Positions 7,744 through 16,869 of a stretch of DNA of 64,000 bases are shown one piece after another. A program made the position numbers and the translations under genes. Source of the DNA: Candidatus Uabimicrobium amorphum (lineage in GTDB: Bacteria; Planctomycetota; Uabimicrobiia; Uabimicrobiales; Uabimicrobiaceae). The notes beneath the pieces are model-generated. The model had not been told where the DNA came from. It made no database searches and was given only the letters and a program-made list of their open reading frames with translations. The stretch is taken from the NCBI RefSeq assembly GCF_009002475.1, contig NZ_AP019860.1, positions 8,429,547-8,493,546 of the forward strand, read 5' to 3'. Each line of letters begins with the position of its first letter. The first letter of the stretch is position 1.

Positions 7744-8490
7744 ATGGATTTAATCGAGAGCAACCAACTGGCCAACGAAAAAGAGCATTGGTGGATCAAA
7801 ACGAGGTTCCGCTACATTCTTCGTGCACTCAACCTCATTGATAGCGAACAACAACAAATACTAGAGGTGGGATGTGGAACATGTCAAAATCTCGCTTTTT
7901 TACGCGAGTCGCCACATTTATCATCGCAAATACATCGTGTCGTTGGTTTTGACCCTCTATTTAAAGATATTCCCAAATTTTCCTGGCAAAAAACCGAAGA
8001 TGTGTTTGTGAATACACTACCAGCAACTTCGAAAAAATCGTTTGATTGCCTACTGGCCATGGACGTGCTTGAGCACCTACAAGACGATGAGCATCATTTA
8101 CGCCTATGGTTAGATTATATGCATGATGATGGAATCATTCTCATCACTGTTCCTGCGTTTCCTTCTTTATGGTCTTACCACGATGAGCTACTACATCACT
8201 ATAGAAGATATACAAAAAAAACCTTACTATCTCTCACCGAAAAAGTGGGACTACGGCCTGTACTTCTCACATACGCGTTTAGTTATGTATTTCCTTTAGT
8301 GTATTTAATACGCAAATTATCTCGTAAACAAAGTAATACCGATCTTCAGCAAAGTCATTTTCTCATCAATGCCATTCTGTACTCTTTGGGAAAAACCGAA
8401 GCTTTTTTCGGAGGCAATCCTTTTTTTGGAACCTCTGTTGTAGGAATTTTTACTGATGCAAACAGCAATCGTAATTCCCTGTTACAATGA
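7744..8490 (+). CDS. Class I SAM-dependent methyltransferase
   Basis: A 248-residue cytoplasmic methyltransferase with the Rossmann motif I ILEVGCGTCQN near residue 40, an acidic motif II region (VVGFDPLF) and a post-motif LLAMDVLEHL, as in Methyltransf_11/UbiE-like enzymes. The acceptor is unknown. The C-terminal third contains a hydrophobic stretch (FSYVFPLVYLI) that could contact the membrane. The gene is first in a tight operon: its 3' end overlaps the next gene by 35 bp, and the following products are a lipid-type glycosyltransferase and a YfhO-like membrane protein. Modification of a lipid-linked or surface glycan is therefore a reasonable inference. Confidence 0.85.
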   Translation: MDLIESNQLANEKEHWWIKTRFRYILRALNLIDSEQQQILEVGCGTCQNLAFLRESPHLSSQIHRVVGFDPLFKDIPKFSWQKTEDVFVNTLPATSKKSFDCLLAMDVLEHLQDDEHHLRLWLDYMHDDGIILITVPAFPSLWSYHDELLHHYRRYTKKTLLSLTEKVGLRPVLLTYAFSYVFPLVYLIRKLSRKQSNTDLQQSHFLINAILYSLGKTEAFFGGNPFFGTSVVGIFTDANSNRNSLLQ

Positions 8491-9199
8491 AGCCAATCGT
8501 TTATCAGTGGACACCTTTTCTAACTTTATCCACAACAACTTCGATATTGTTTTTTGTTTTGTAAACGATGGAAGTACAGACAATACGACACAAGTCTTAG
8601 AAGAAATTCACCAACACCATACACAAAGAACCATGATTTTAGATTTGGCACAAAACAGTGGGAAAGCCGAAGCAGTACGCGCAGGAGTCTGCCATGTTCT
8701 CGATACGCAAAAATTTGACCTAGTTGGTTTTTGGGATGCGGATCTTGCCACCCCTCTTTCAGAGATAACAAACTTTATTCATATCGTCAAGCAATCACGC
8801 AACATAAAATTTGTGCTCGGAACCCGATTAAAAAGACTAGGAGCCAATGTCGAGCGCATTTGGTATCGCCACTATCTCAGCAGAGTTTTTGCCACTTTCA
8901 TCAGTATACTCTTGCGTATGCCCGTCTACGATAGTCAATGCGGAGCCAAGCTGTTCACTACCGACATTGCGCAACAAATTTTTGCACAAAAGTTTTTTTC
9001 CAAGTGGTTTTTCGATGTTGAATTGATTTTTCGCGCCAAAGTAATCAATATGAATATCTTTTATGAACACCCTCTTGAAGAATGGATCCACCGCGGGGAA
9101 AGCAAACTGAAACTAAAGGATTTCCTCTTTGCCCCCTTAGAGCTACTCAAACTTTATTGGCACTATCGAGTGAATAAAAATGACCAAAACACTAACTAA
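8456..9199 (+). CDS. Family 2 glycosyltransferase, dolichyl/polyprenyl-phosphate glucosyltransferase type
   Basis: A 247-residue GT-A enzyme. Motifs are AIVIPCYNEANRL at the start, FVNDGSTDNT, a WDADLATPLSEI segment holding the DxD, and a later DSQCGAKLF and WFFDVELIFRAK, typical of ALG5/DPM-like enzymes that charge a polyprenyl phosphate with a sugar. It overlaps the upstream methyltransferase by 35 bp and the downstream membrane protein by 20 bp, so the three genes are co-transcribed and probably translationally coupled. The likely job is to supply a lipid-linked sugar donor to a membrane GT-C-like partner. Confidence 0.9.
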   Translation: MQTAIVIPCYNEANRLSVDTFSNFIHNNFDIVFCFVNDGSTDNTTQVLEEIHQHHTQRTMILDLAQNSGKAEAVRAGVCHVLDTQKFDLVGFWDADLATPLSEITNFIHIVKQSRNIKFVLGTRLKRLGANVERIWYRHYLSRVFATFISILLRMPVYDSQCGAKLFTTDIAQQIFAQKFFSKWFFDVELIFRAKVINMNIFYEHPLEEWIHRGESKLKLKDFLFAPLELLKLYWHYRVNKNDQNTN

Positions 9200-11291
9200 T
9201 TTCATTTGCGGAGTTTCGGGAGTCGTTTTTCTCATTCTGATATTTCCCGCACTACAAGAAAAAACATATGTACTTAACGATCTCGTTAACTTTCACATTC
9301 CCATGAGAATGTTCTACCAAAATTGCTTAGATTCCGGGGAAAGCTTTTTATGGTTTTCGAACATATTTTGTGGTTACTACATCCACGGGGAAGGGCAAGT
9401 GGGAATGTACCACCCTCTGCACTTATTTTTATATTCATTTCTTCCCCTCAGTACAGCCTTCAATATCGAACTATTTATTCACTATCCCTTTATGTTTGCA
9501 GGAACATATTTTTTGCTAAAAAAATGGGACATTCCATCACACGGGGCGTTATTTTGTGCATTCATATTCACGTTTAGCGGTTTTAATCTGATGCACATTA
9601 TTCATATAAATGCGGTAGCAATTGTCGGGCACATTCCGTGGCAATTGCTGTGCATACATCTTGTATTAGACAGCAACTTTCATCGCCAGAAGTTATATGC
9701 CTTAGCAGGTATTATTGCCTTAACCACTTCACAACTTTTGCTCGGTCACCCGCAAAGCGTAATTTTTTCTCTTGTTGTCGAAATTTTCTATGTACTTTGC
9801 TGCTTCACAGCGCGTCGCAAAAAATACTCTCTTTTCATCGCCATCGCGAAAATCATCGCAGTTGCGGTTGCCGCGATACAACTTTTCCCCACATGGGATG
9901 CACTACAACACTCTTTACGCAGCGGTAGCAATGTATCTTACGCAGCCATTGGCTCATTGCAATGGCGTGATCTACTATTAGTCTTTACCCCTTTTACTCC
10001 CGTTTTGCCCGAAGGAATCGTAGCGCGCCATGCCTACGGTTTTTACAGCAACGGTCATGAGTTCGCCTTATACTGCGGAAGCACCACACTACTACTCATC
10101 ACTTGGCTATTTATTCGTTACTCTCATCTGCCAAAACCACAAAAACGTCTGGTGAACATATTTTCAGCTCTCATCATTTTATCCATTCTTCTCGCCACGG
10201 GCAAAAATAGCTTTATCTATTATATTTATCAATATATTCCCATCATCGGCAAGTTAAAATATCCGGTGCGTTATATCGCCATCACTCATTTTTCTATGGC
10301 CATCTTAGCCGGTATTGGATTTGTTAACTTGCTACATTTTTCCCAAAAAAACAACCACATACCTTTTGTGAATTTGTGGCCAATACTTATTCCTATACTC
10401 ATAAGCTCAGGATTTGCCATGTGGGCGTTACAACTACCTCACAACACCGAATACGGTATGTCAATACTCACAGGCCCCATTCTCCTTTTACTTTCCTCAT
10501 TACTCATCCTAGTCACCCTAAAATTATCTGCAAACGGCGTATTCGTCCTCGTAATACTCACAGCTTTTGAACTAGGCTTCTGCGGTATTAGTTATATACA
10601 AACAATCCCAGCAAAGACATTTGATGAATTGCAACGCAACACACAGCTAGTAGATACGCAACTATACCGTTGGGAAATTAGAGGAAATGCCAATCTATGG
10701 GCCGCGCAAGGTTTACGCTGTGTCAATGGTTACGTAGGACTACGACCAAACAACATTATCGATCCCAAATCAACAAAATACCGCGAAATGGCCGGAGTCA
10801 CCACATCATACACACCACGATACCAACGCGGAAGTAAACTCAATAACGCCCAACCTCGCATACGCTTAGTAACCAGAAGTATCGAACGACAAAATCTTAA
10901 ACAACAGCTACAAAACATAGACCTTGCCACCACTGCGATTGCGGAAAGGTTGATCTCTTTAGATACAAAAACAACACCTGGGATAGCGAAGATCATCGCT
11001 GAAAAAAACGGATATGCAAAAATAAATATACAAGCCCCCGGCAAACAGTTACTCATTTTTTCGGAAAGGTATCACCAAGGTTGGAATGCCTATGTGGGAG
11101 GAGAGCAAAGACACGTAATAAAGGTATACGGCAGTTTTATCGGCTGCGTTGTCGACGCTCAAGACAAAGAAATCGAATTTCACTTCGCCCCACAAAGTTA
11201 CTATTATGGGAAATGGATTAGTGCGGTGGGTATACTATTAGCGTTTGTATTTCTTATTTGTATGAACAAGTTATTTCAACGCCCAATTTAA
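9180..11291 (+). CDS. YfhO family polytopic membrane protein
   Basis: A 703-residue membrane protein with about twelve hydrophobic segments. The N-terminus (VLNDLVNFHIPMRMFY, then GEGQVGMYHPLHLFLY) is characteristic of YfhO-like proteins, with the acidic loop following the first helix that is typical of GT-C folds. A soluble C-terminal part contains the ERYHQGWNAYVGG motif and ends with a last helix. YfhO proteins use lipid-linked sugars to decorate surface polymers such as teichoic acid; the acceptor here is unknown. It is the last gene of a three-gene overlapping operon whose previous gene encodes a polyprenyl-phosphate glycosyltransferase, fitting a donor-and-transferase pair. Confidence 0.85.
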   Translation: MTKTLTNFICGVSGVVFLILIFPALQEKTYVLNDLVNFHIPMRMFYQNCLDSGESFLWFSNIFCGYYIHGEGQVGMYHPLHLFLYSFLPLSTAFNIELFIHYPFMFAGTYFLLKKWDIPSHGALFCAFIFTFSGFNLMHIIHINAVAIVGHIPWQLLCIHLVLDSNFHRQKLYALAGIIALTTSQLLLGHPQSVIFSLVVEIFYVLCCFTARRKKYSLFIAIAKIIAVAVAAIQLFPTWDALQHSLRSGSNVSYAAIGSLQWRDLLLVFTPFTPVLPEGIVARHAYGFYSNGHEFALYCGSTTLLLITWLFIRYSHLPKPQKRLVNIFSALIILSILLATGKNSFIYYIYQYIPIIGKLKYPVRYIAITHFSMAILAGIGFVNLLHFSQKNNHIPFVNLWPILIPILISSGFAMWALQLPHNTEYGMSILTGPILLLLSSLLILVTLKLSANGVFVLVILTAFELGFCGISYIQTIPAKTFDELQRNTQLVDTQLYRWEIRGNANLWAAQGLRCVNGYVGLRPNNIIDPKSTKYREMAGVTTSYTPRYQRGSKLNNAQPRIRLVTRSIERQNLKQQLQNIDLATTAIAERLISLDTKTTPGIAKIIAEKNGYAKINIQAPGKQLLIFSERYHQGWNAYVGGEQRHVIKVYGSFIGCVVDAQDKEIEFHFAPQSYYYGKWISAVGILLAFVFLICMNKLFQRPI

Positions 11292-11370
11292 AACTTTTTA
11301 TTTCACTTGTGACTTAGATATTCACTCTATAATTGATATGAATCAAAGAAAATGAATGAAAACAAATTCA

Positions 11371-11469
11371 GACGTGCTACGCCTCTCCCGTGGGAGAGGC
11401 ATGAGACTTGTTGCTTTCAGCGCAGCTGAAATCTACAAGGCGATGGTGAGGGCACCCATCTAAAAACGA
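11371..11469 (+). repeat. Half copy of the dispersed palindromic mosaic repeat
   Basis: The sequence holds the GCCTCTCCC-GT-GGGAGAGGC palindrome (11381-11400), a TTTCAGC...GCTGAAA dyad and the GATGGTGAGGGCACC module, in the same order as at 51894-51985. It lacks the other arm of the full element. Nothing coding is visible in 11292-11499. Confidence 0.75.
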
Positions 11470-11499
11470 TACTCTTTATTAAGAAGAAATAAATACAAC

Positions 11500-12954
11500 T
11501 TACTCCATTTTATCCAACCACCACTGCGCAGAGTTCTCACCTTGCTCTTTGGCTTTCTCTAAATATTTTTTTGCGGCAGCATTTTTCTCACAAAACAATA
11601 GTACTCCCAAATGATATAAAACTTTGCTGTCACTGTAGTACTTTTCGGGAATGAGTTTTACCATATCTATGGCTTTGATTTTATAATAATACACCACATA
11701 TTTTTTTCCTTGGGAGTCTTCTATCAGGCATTTATTTTTAGCAACGCGCGTTACCACACCGCGAATTTGCCTGCCATCGACTGTAGATAAGGTAATACTT
11801 TGTTGGCGCTTTAGGTATATTTTCATTTGCAACGCGACTCTTTTACTCAGGTAGTGACTGCCTTTTATATCTTCTAAGCCACGCACAACCGCGTTCTTTT
11901 CTGTGCCAGTAACTCTTTTCAGCAGTTGTCTTCCCTGATCATAAATTTCTTGGCGTTTGCGTTGGGCAATTGCTTGGGGAAGTTTTTGTATAAAGTCTTT
12001 AACATCGCTTCCGACATTCGCGTTCTTTGCGTACTTCTCCACCAAACTTTCCGCTTCGCGAATGATGAATCCAGGTAGTTGCTTCTTTAAAACGCTATAC
12101 ACTCGTACAACGGCGCGATCTCCGCCTTCGGGATAGTTTTTTTTGATCTGTGTCATCAATTGCTTGCGAATATTACCCGCGACATATGCTGCGATAAACA
12201 GTTGTTCATAGCCACTGGTTTTCATCCACCCTTGCTCTTTTGACATAATCACCTGCACAGCATCGCTTTGAATGGCATAGGAAATGAGGATTTTCGGTGC
12301 TTCTTTGCTCACAAGAGGTGCTTGTAAAAATCTATCGATCAATTTCAGCATGCCTTGTTGTATTTTTTTGGTTTGTAAATTCGGTTTACGCGGTGGGGTT
12401 GGCGTTTTTTGTGCTTTTAGTAAACTTCGCACAAAGTGATCCACATCTTCTTCTAACATTTTATCGTTGGAAAAAGTGGCACGTACTTTAAAAAAGAAAG
12501 ACTTATTAAAAAAAAAGATGTAGGTTATGGTGTTGAGTATTTCCATTTCTCTAGAGACAACAAGAGATGATTTCTGTCCTAAAAAATTGGCACCGTCCTT
12601 TAACGCAACATTAAATTCCCCTTCACTAATGACCGATACCGCGCTTTTGAAACGAAGTTTTTCTACCAGTAAAATTTGCTGGTTTAGGTCGTGCATAACT
12701 TTTGACAAAACAGTTGAAGAAGATTGTTGTTGCATTTTGGGAGGTACGGCGTATACGTACGTTGAGATAACAGCCTCTTTGTCGTTATGGTAGCCCACAT
12801 ATACACCTAAAGACGCTTGCGCGAATTTTTTTTGATCAAGCACCGAAAAATGACCAATCGTCTGCGGAAATTGAAAACCAGAATCCTTATCCATAAAGAT
12901 CTGAGTGTGAACAAGTGGAACTAACCAAATAAAAAACAGTGCGTACTTTCCCAT
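11500..12954 (-). CDS. Secreted protein of unknown function
   Basis: I do not recognise the family. The 484-residue product starts with a Sec signal peptide (hydrophobic core ALFFIWLVPLVHT). The first 190 mature residues resemble proteins that measure stress or lipid (a conserved-looking FFNKSFFFKVRATF strand pair), then a basic, helical middle, then a small beta-rich unit around residues 390-425 (STVDGRQIRGVVTRV...CLIEDSQGKKYVV), which looks like an SH3/Sm-type barrel, and a C-terminal TPR/Sel1-like pair of helices (YHLGVLLFCEKNAAAKKYLEKA). It stands alone, with a 167-bp gap to the next gene. Confidence 0.7.
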   Translation of the reverse strand: MGKYALFFIWLVPLVHTQIFMDKDSGFQFPQTIGHFSVLDQKKFAQASLGVYVGYHNDKEAVISTYVYAVPPKMQQQSSSTVLSKVMHDLNQQILLVEKLRFKSAVSVISEGEFNVALKDGANFLGQKSSLVVSREMEILNTITYIFFFNKSFFFKVRATFSNDKMLEEDVDHFVRSLLKAQKTPTPPRKPNLQTKKIQQGMLKLIDRFLQAPLVSKEAPKILISYAIQSDAVQVIMSKEQGWMKTSGYEQLFIAAYVAGNIRKQLMTQIKKNYPEGGDRAVVRVYSVLKKQLPGFIIREAESLVEKYAKNANVGSDVKDFIQKLPQAIAQRKRQEIYDQGRQLLKRVTGTEKNAVVRGLEDIKGSHYLSKRVALQMKIYLKRQQSITLSTVDGRQIRGVVTRVAKNKCLIEDSQGKKYVVYYYKIKAIDMVKLIPEKYYSDSKVLYHLGVLLFCEKNAAAKKYLEKAKEQGENSAQWWLDKME

Positions 12955-13094
12955 AGCTTTTCCTTTAGAATATTTCCATCACTGATGCTAAATACACTAA
13001 GATATACCGTCAAATGGAAAAAAACGGCAAAACTTTTTAGAAATGACGTTTCCGAAAACGATTTTACAGCAAATAGAAAAAGCTTTCCCCATAT

Positions 13095-13120
13095 AAAATG
13101 CCCGATTTAACGGGCATTTT
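13095..13120 (-). terminator. Intrinsic terminator after the SpoIID-domain gene
   Basis: A perfect 10-bp stem AAAATGCCCG/CGGGCATTTT with a 6-nt loop. It begins just 2 bases beyond the stop of the leftward gene ending at 13122, and the T-rich arm serves as the U-tract in either direction. Confidence 0.75.
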
Positions 13121-13121
13121 A

Positions 13122-14474
13122 TTATTTTACTACGGAATTGGTATAATAGTGCTCGATGATTTGTCGATAACTCCAGCCCTTCTGTGAATATGCTTGTAAA
13201 CCCCATTGACAAGCTCCCACACCGTGACCGTAGTACGATTTTTTTCCACAAGCGCAATACTTACTACGCAAATATGGATTATAATTCCATTTTTCTTCAC
13301 TATTACGTGTTTTTCCATTGCAGTGCGCAAAATAAAGTGCTTCCGAAATGACGCGTCCATTATGGTAAACAACCACACCATTGGTATCGTCCACACCTTG
13401 TGATGCTTTAGAGGTAACGTTTGCCTTCCATGCTTGGCAGTGAGTTGTTGTGCATACGTTAGCGTTGGAGTGTCTTTTTCTTCCAATAGCATATGTACGC
13501 GCAATCACCGCCATGGCGCGATGCGCTTCAAGAGACCAACTGCCGTAGATTTCCGCGGAAACCACATTTTTTAGATAATCTTGCAAACGAACGCGGCGTA
13601 CAACACCTTCGTTGGTAAACAAAACATCGATGTATGTAGGAGCCACTGCTGTAGAGATGGTTCTTTGTGGAACAATGCGTTCGCGATGTCTTTGCGTGGT
13701 TGCATTTCCACAATGATTTGCGGTGATGGCTTCACATCTAACAGTAAAACCATTTTTTGTTGCAGATAATTCGAATAGTTTATCACCATAAATGTAGAAA
13801 CTACTGAATGCAGTTGTTGATGGATGAATGATGTTGGCTTTTTTTAGTTGTGCCTTAGCATCACACACAAAAATTTGATGTTGACCATTGGCCACAACAT
13901 CAACATACAACATTTGGTCTTGTGTTGCATGCGCGATGGGCTTCACATTGATCATGTTCTCTGCAAAAGAAAATACTAGATCAACATCATTACTTTGTTG
14001 CATAACAACTTGTTCATCAACAGAAAATGACTTTTGACATAAAGAGGTGCTAACCCCCTTTTGATCTAAGGACGCCACTTGCCAACCGCAACGTGCCCAC
14101 CAACTGCCATTTTCTTTCCATACTTCACTAATCGCCGGTAATTGATCGACTGTTTTTGTAGTACCTTTCTCTTCCCCAACGACGAAAGTAACTGTTTTTG
14201 CCATCGGCGAATACACAACGATATTACCAGTGTTGTCAACGGCCATTCCACAGCCATCTGCCTGATAAGAAATCTCTTCGAGTAGTTTTCCACGATGAGA
14301 AAATAATAAAATTTTATGCGATAAATTGCACAAAACATATATGCCGTTGTCGTTAACCGCGATGCTTTGTGCTCCTATTTGCGACTGCAAACTGTCATTT
14401 TCCCAATTGTGAGAAACAACAGGTTCCGCATATAGAAAACTACATACAAGAATAAGCATTACAAAGTAACGCAT
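13122..14474 (-). CDS. SpoIID/LytB-domain secreted protein with N-terminal propeller-like region
   Basis: A 450-residue exported protein. The signal peptide is MRYFVMLILVCSFLYA. Residues about 30-250 contain repeated blade-like strands (GIYVLCNLSHKILLFSHRGKLL; GCGMAVDNTGNIVVYS), suggesting a beta-propeller of NHL type. Residues about 285-450 match the SpoIID/LytB domain: VRLQDYLKNVVSAEI, A-rich MAVIARTYAI, the CQAW segment, ALYFAHCNGKT and the C-terminal YGHGVGACQWGLQAYSQKGWSYRQII...YY. SpoIID is a lytic transglycosylase acting on denuded peptidoglycan; whether this homologue is catalytic cannot be told from sequence. A terminator follows the gene; a hairpin lies 39 bases upstream of the start. 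Confidence 0.87.
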   Translation of the reverse strand: MRYFVMLILVCSFLYAEPVVSHNWENDSLQSQIGAQSIAVNDNGIYVLCNLSHKILLFSHRGKLLEEISYQADGCGMAVDNTGNIVVYSPMAKTVTFVVGEEKGTTKTVDQLPAISEVWKENGSWWARCGWQVASLDQKGVSTSLCQKSFSVDEQVVMQQSNDVDLVFSFAENMINVKPIAHATQDQMLYVDVVANGQHQIFVCDAKAQLKKANIIHPSTTAFSSFYIYGDKLFELSATKNGFTVRCEAITANHCGNATTQRHRERIVPQRTISTAVAPTYIDVLFTNEGVVRRVRLQDYLKNVVSAEIYGSWSLEAHRAMAVIARTYAIGRKRHSNANVCTTTHCQAWKANVTSKASQGVDDTNGVVVYHNGRVISEALYFAHCNGKTRNSEEKWNYNPYLRSKYCACGKKSYYGHGVGACQWGLQAYSQKGWSYRQIIEHYYTNSVVK

Positions 14475-14512
14475 AACTCTCCCCCTGTATAAATAACGAA
14501 TATATTGTTAGG

Positions 14513-14537
14513 GAAACTCCCTGTTTGAGGGAGTTTC
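14513..14537. other. Hairpin upstream of the SpoIID-domain gene
   Basis: A perfect 10-bp stem GAAACTCCCT/AGGGAGTTTC with loop GTTTG lies in the 356-base gap between divergent genes (14475-14830). It is 39 bases upstream of the leftward SpoIID-domain gene and could form in its leader. No T-run follows leftward. The rest of the gap shows only a candidate rightward promoter. Confidence 0.45.
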
Positions 14538-14709
14538 AAGACTTTTATTATACAAAACACTTATGAAAAAAGCAACCTTTATGGATCGTCTTCATCGCGA
14601 TGGATTTCACAAATATATTGTGCTCCGCGTTTTACAAAACTAATTTTTGTGCTACCTTGATTTGAATTGTATATATTTCAACCATTTGCTTTCTTCCATT
14701 TATAAATAG

Positions 14710-14738
14710 TTGTCATCGTATTGTAAATCATGTATCAT
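14710..14738 (+). promoter_or_regulatory. Candidate promoter of the kinase triplet
   Basis: TTGTCA at 14710-14715 and TATCAT at 14733-14738 are separated by 17 bases, an adequate sigma-70-type match, and would give a leader of about 85 bases before the first kinase. Confidence 0.38.
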
Positions 14739-14830
14739 TTGTAACATTAATCATGTCATCCATAACGCACAACGTCATCAAAATGATTACATAAATATGC
14801 GAATAGCCATTTTTAGCTAGAGGAGTTACA

Positions 14831-15799
14831 ATGTTGCTTAACAACAGGTATGAAATCATATCGCCAGTAGGTATTGGAGGTACCGGAGCCGTTTTTACAG
14901 CAATTGATGCTTCTTCAGGCGAAAAAGTTGCGATCAAAAAAATTCTTTTAGACGAGAGCGAACAAATAGAACGTTTAAAAAGAGAATGTTTGTTCCTAAA
15001 GACAATCACCCATCCCAATCTAGTGAAAGCATACGAATTTTTTATTGAAAATGGCCGTGCGTATATGATTTTGGAGTATATAGACGGAAAATCTCTCGAT
15101 GAAATCATTCACAAAAACAAGCACAGCATGACATTAGTAGGACAGCTGGCCATTGCCAGCCAAATAGCACGCGGAATAGAGGTACTCAATGTGGGGGGCG
15201 TTATTCACCGCGATATCAAACCACAGAATATTATGCTAAATACCCAAACAGGCGAGGTCAAAATAGTCGATCTAGGAACAGCAAAAAATCTAAACGATGT
15301 GTTCTCTTCTCTCACAATTAAAGGGTCAGTGGTTGGTACGTATTCGTACATGAGTCCGGAACAAACAAGCGGTAAAGTCGCCCAAACGACAGATATTTTT
15401 TCCCTGGGTATACTACTGCATCAATTTTTTACTTGGTCAGACGATTCGCCCTTTCATACAAAAAGTGTTTTCCATACTTTTGAAAAAATACGTTACGAAG
15501 AGGTTATGGATATCTGCAAATTGATTAATATTGATTCAATGACGCAAAAGCAGCAACACGCCTATCAAAAAATATCAGAAATACTGTGCAAAGCTCTGCA
15601 CAAAGATCCGAGTATGCGCTGGGAAAACGCCGGCATCATCGCCGATATGTTCAATGAAATCCGCAAACCACTTGTCAATGAAGCCCAACAAAACCCACTC
15701 AAGTATCAAATTGAAATTTCAAGACAAATTTCACCGCGGCTACGAAAAAAACTAGAACAAATGCGTAGCGAATATAGTTCCATAGACCAGAAATCTTAA
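14831..15799 (+). CDS. Ser/Thr protein kinase (tandem paralogue 1)
   Basis: A 322-residue cytoplasmic Hanks-type kinase with no membrane segment. Motifs in order: glycine loop GIGGTGAVF, VAIKK lysine, catalytic loop HRDIKPQN, DLG in place of DFG (metal Asp retained), and SPEQT in place of APE. The set looks catalytically competent. After the kinase fold, a tail of about 40 residues (LKYQIEISRQISPRLRKKLEQMRSEY region) is shared by all three paralogues. The start is supported by GAGGAG before the ATG. It is followed after 51 bp and then 44 bp by two close paralogues, a recent tandem triplication. Confidence 0.9.
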   Translation: MLLNNRYEIISPVGIGGTGAVFTAIDASSGEKVAIKKILLDESEQIERLKRECLFLKTITHPNLVKAYEFFIENGRAYMILEYIDGKSLDEIIHKNKHSMTLVGQLAIASQIARGIEVLNVGGVIHRDIKPQNIMLNTQTGEVKIVDLGTAKNLNDVFSSLTIKGSVVGTYSYMSPEQTSGKVAQTTDIFSLGILLHQFFTWSDDSPFHTKSVFHTFEKIRYEEVMDICKLINIDSMTQKQQHAYQKISEILCKALHKDPSMRWENAGIIADMFNEIRKPLVNEAQQNPLKYQIEISRQISPRLRKKLEQMRSEYSSIDQKS

Positions 15800-15850
15800 A
15801 GCAAAGAAATAGACGAGAAGCATAACACAAAAAAGGCCAGAGGAATTAAA

Positions 15851-16825
15851 ATGAGTGAACTAATTAGCAACAGATATGAAGTCTTATCGCAAATAGGCAT
15901 TGGAGGTAGCGGAGCTATTTTTACTGCCATTGATACTTTTTTAGGTGAAAAAGTTGCGATTAAAAAAATATTATTAGATGATGATGATCAAATAGAACGT
16001 TTAAAGAGAGAGTGTTTTTTCTTGCAAACCGTCAACCACCCCAATCTGGTAAAAGCGTATGAGTTTTTTATCGAAAACGACCGTGCGTATATGGTATTGG
16101 AGTTCATAAACGGAAGATCTCTTGATAACATCATTCACAAAAACAAACGCAGCATGACCTTGGTAGGACAACTGGCCATTGCCAGCCAAATAGCGCGGGG
16201 GATTGAAGTACTCAATATGGGTGGTATTATCCATCGCGATATCAAACCACAGAATATCATGTTAAATACCCAAACAGGTGAAATCAAAGTAGTCGATCTG
16301 GGAACAGCAAAAAATCTCACCAATGAGTTCTCTCCGCTTACAGTTAGAGGTGCCGTGGTCGGTACCTATTGTTACATGAGTCCGGAACAAACAAACAGCA
16401 AAGTCACCCAAACGACAGATATTTTTTCTCTAGGTATATTACTACATCAATTTTTTACTTGGTCAGACGATTCGCCTTTTTACACAAAAAGTATTTTCCA
16501 TACTTTAGACAAAATACGTCACGAAGAAGTGGTGGATATCTGCGAATTGATCGATATGGATTCCGTTACCGAAAAACAACAGCAGGCCTATCAAAAAATT
16601 TCAAAGATACTGAAGAAAGCTCTACACAAAGATCCGAATATGCGCTGGGAGAACGCCGGCACCATGGCCGATATGTTCACTGAAATACGCCAGCCTCTTT
16701 TAAATGAAGTCCAACAAAACCCACTCAAGTATCGCATTGAAACTTCACGACAAATTTCTCCGCGACTACGAAAAGAACTACAACAAATGCGCAGTGAATA
16801 TAGTTCTGTAGACCACGAATCTTAA
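15851..16825 (+). CDS. Ser/Thr protein kinase (tandem paralogue 2)
   Basis: A 324-residue paralogue of the preceding gene, very similar through the whole length including the C-terminal tail. GIGGSGAIF, VAIKK, HRDIKPQN, DLGTA and SPEQT are intact. Substitutions relative to paralogue 1 concentrate in the activation segment (NEFSPLTVRGAVVGTYC) and in the helices after it, where substrate specificity is normally set. The ATG follows GAGGAATTAAA; the 12 bases before the start are nearly identical to those of paralogue 3, consistent with duplication of the whole gene plus ribosome-binding site. Confidence 0.9.
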   Translation: MSELISNRYEVLSQIGIGGSGAIFTAIDTFLGEKVAIKKILLDDDDQIERLKRECFFLQTVNHPNLVKAYEFFIENDRAYMVLEFINGRSLDNIIHKNKRSMTLVGQLAIASQIARGIEVLNMGGIIHRDIKPQNIMLNTQTGEIKVVDLGTAKNLTNEFSPLTVRGAVVGTYCYMSPEQTNSKVTQTTDIFSLGILLHQFFTWSDDSPFYTKSIFHTLDKIRHEEVVDICELIDMDSVTEKQQQAYQKISKILKKALHKDPNMRWENAGTMADMFTEIRQPLLNEVQQNPLKYRIETSRQISPRLRKELQQMRSEYSSVDHES

Positions 16826-16869
16826 CGAAGGATAAGAAGTAAGATATAAAAACGCCCAGAGGAGTTGAA

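Noticed and set aside
14563..14643. A 26-codon frame (MKKATFMDRLHRDGFHKYIV...) in the gap before the kinase triplet.
   Set aside because: No ribosome-binding site, no recognisable motif and no neighbour support; too short to trust.
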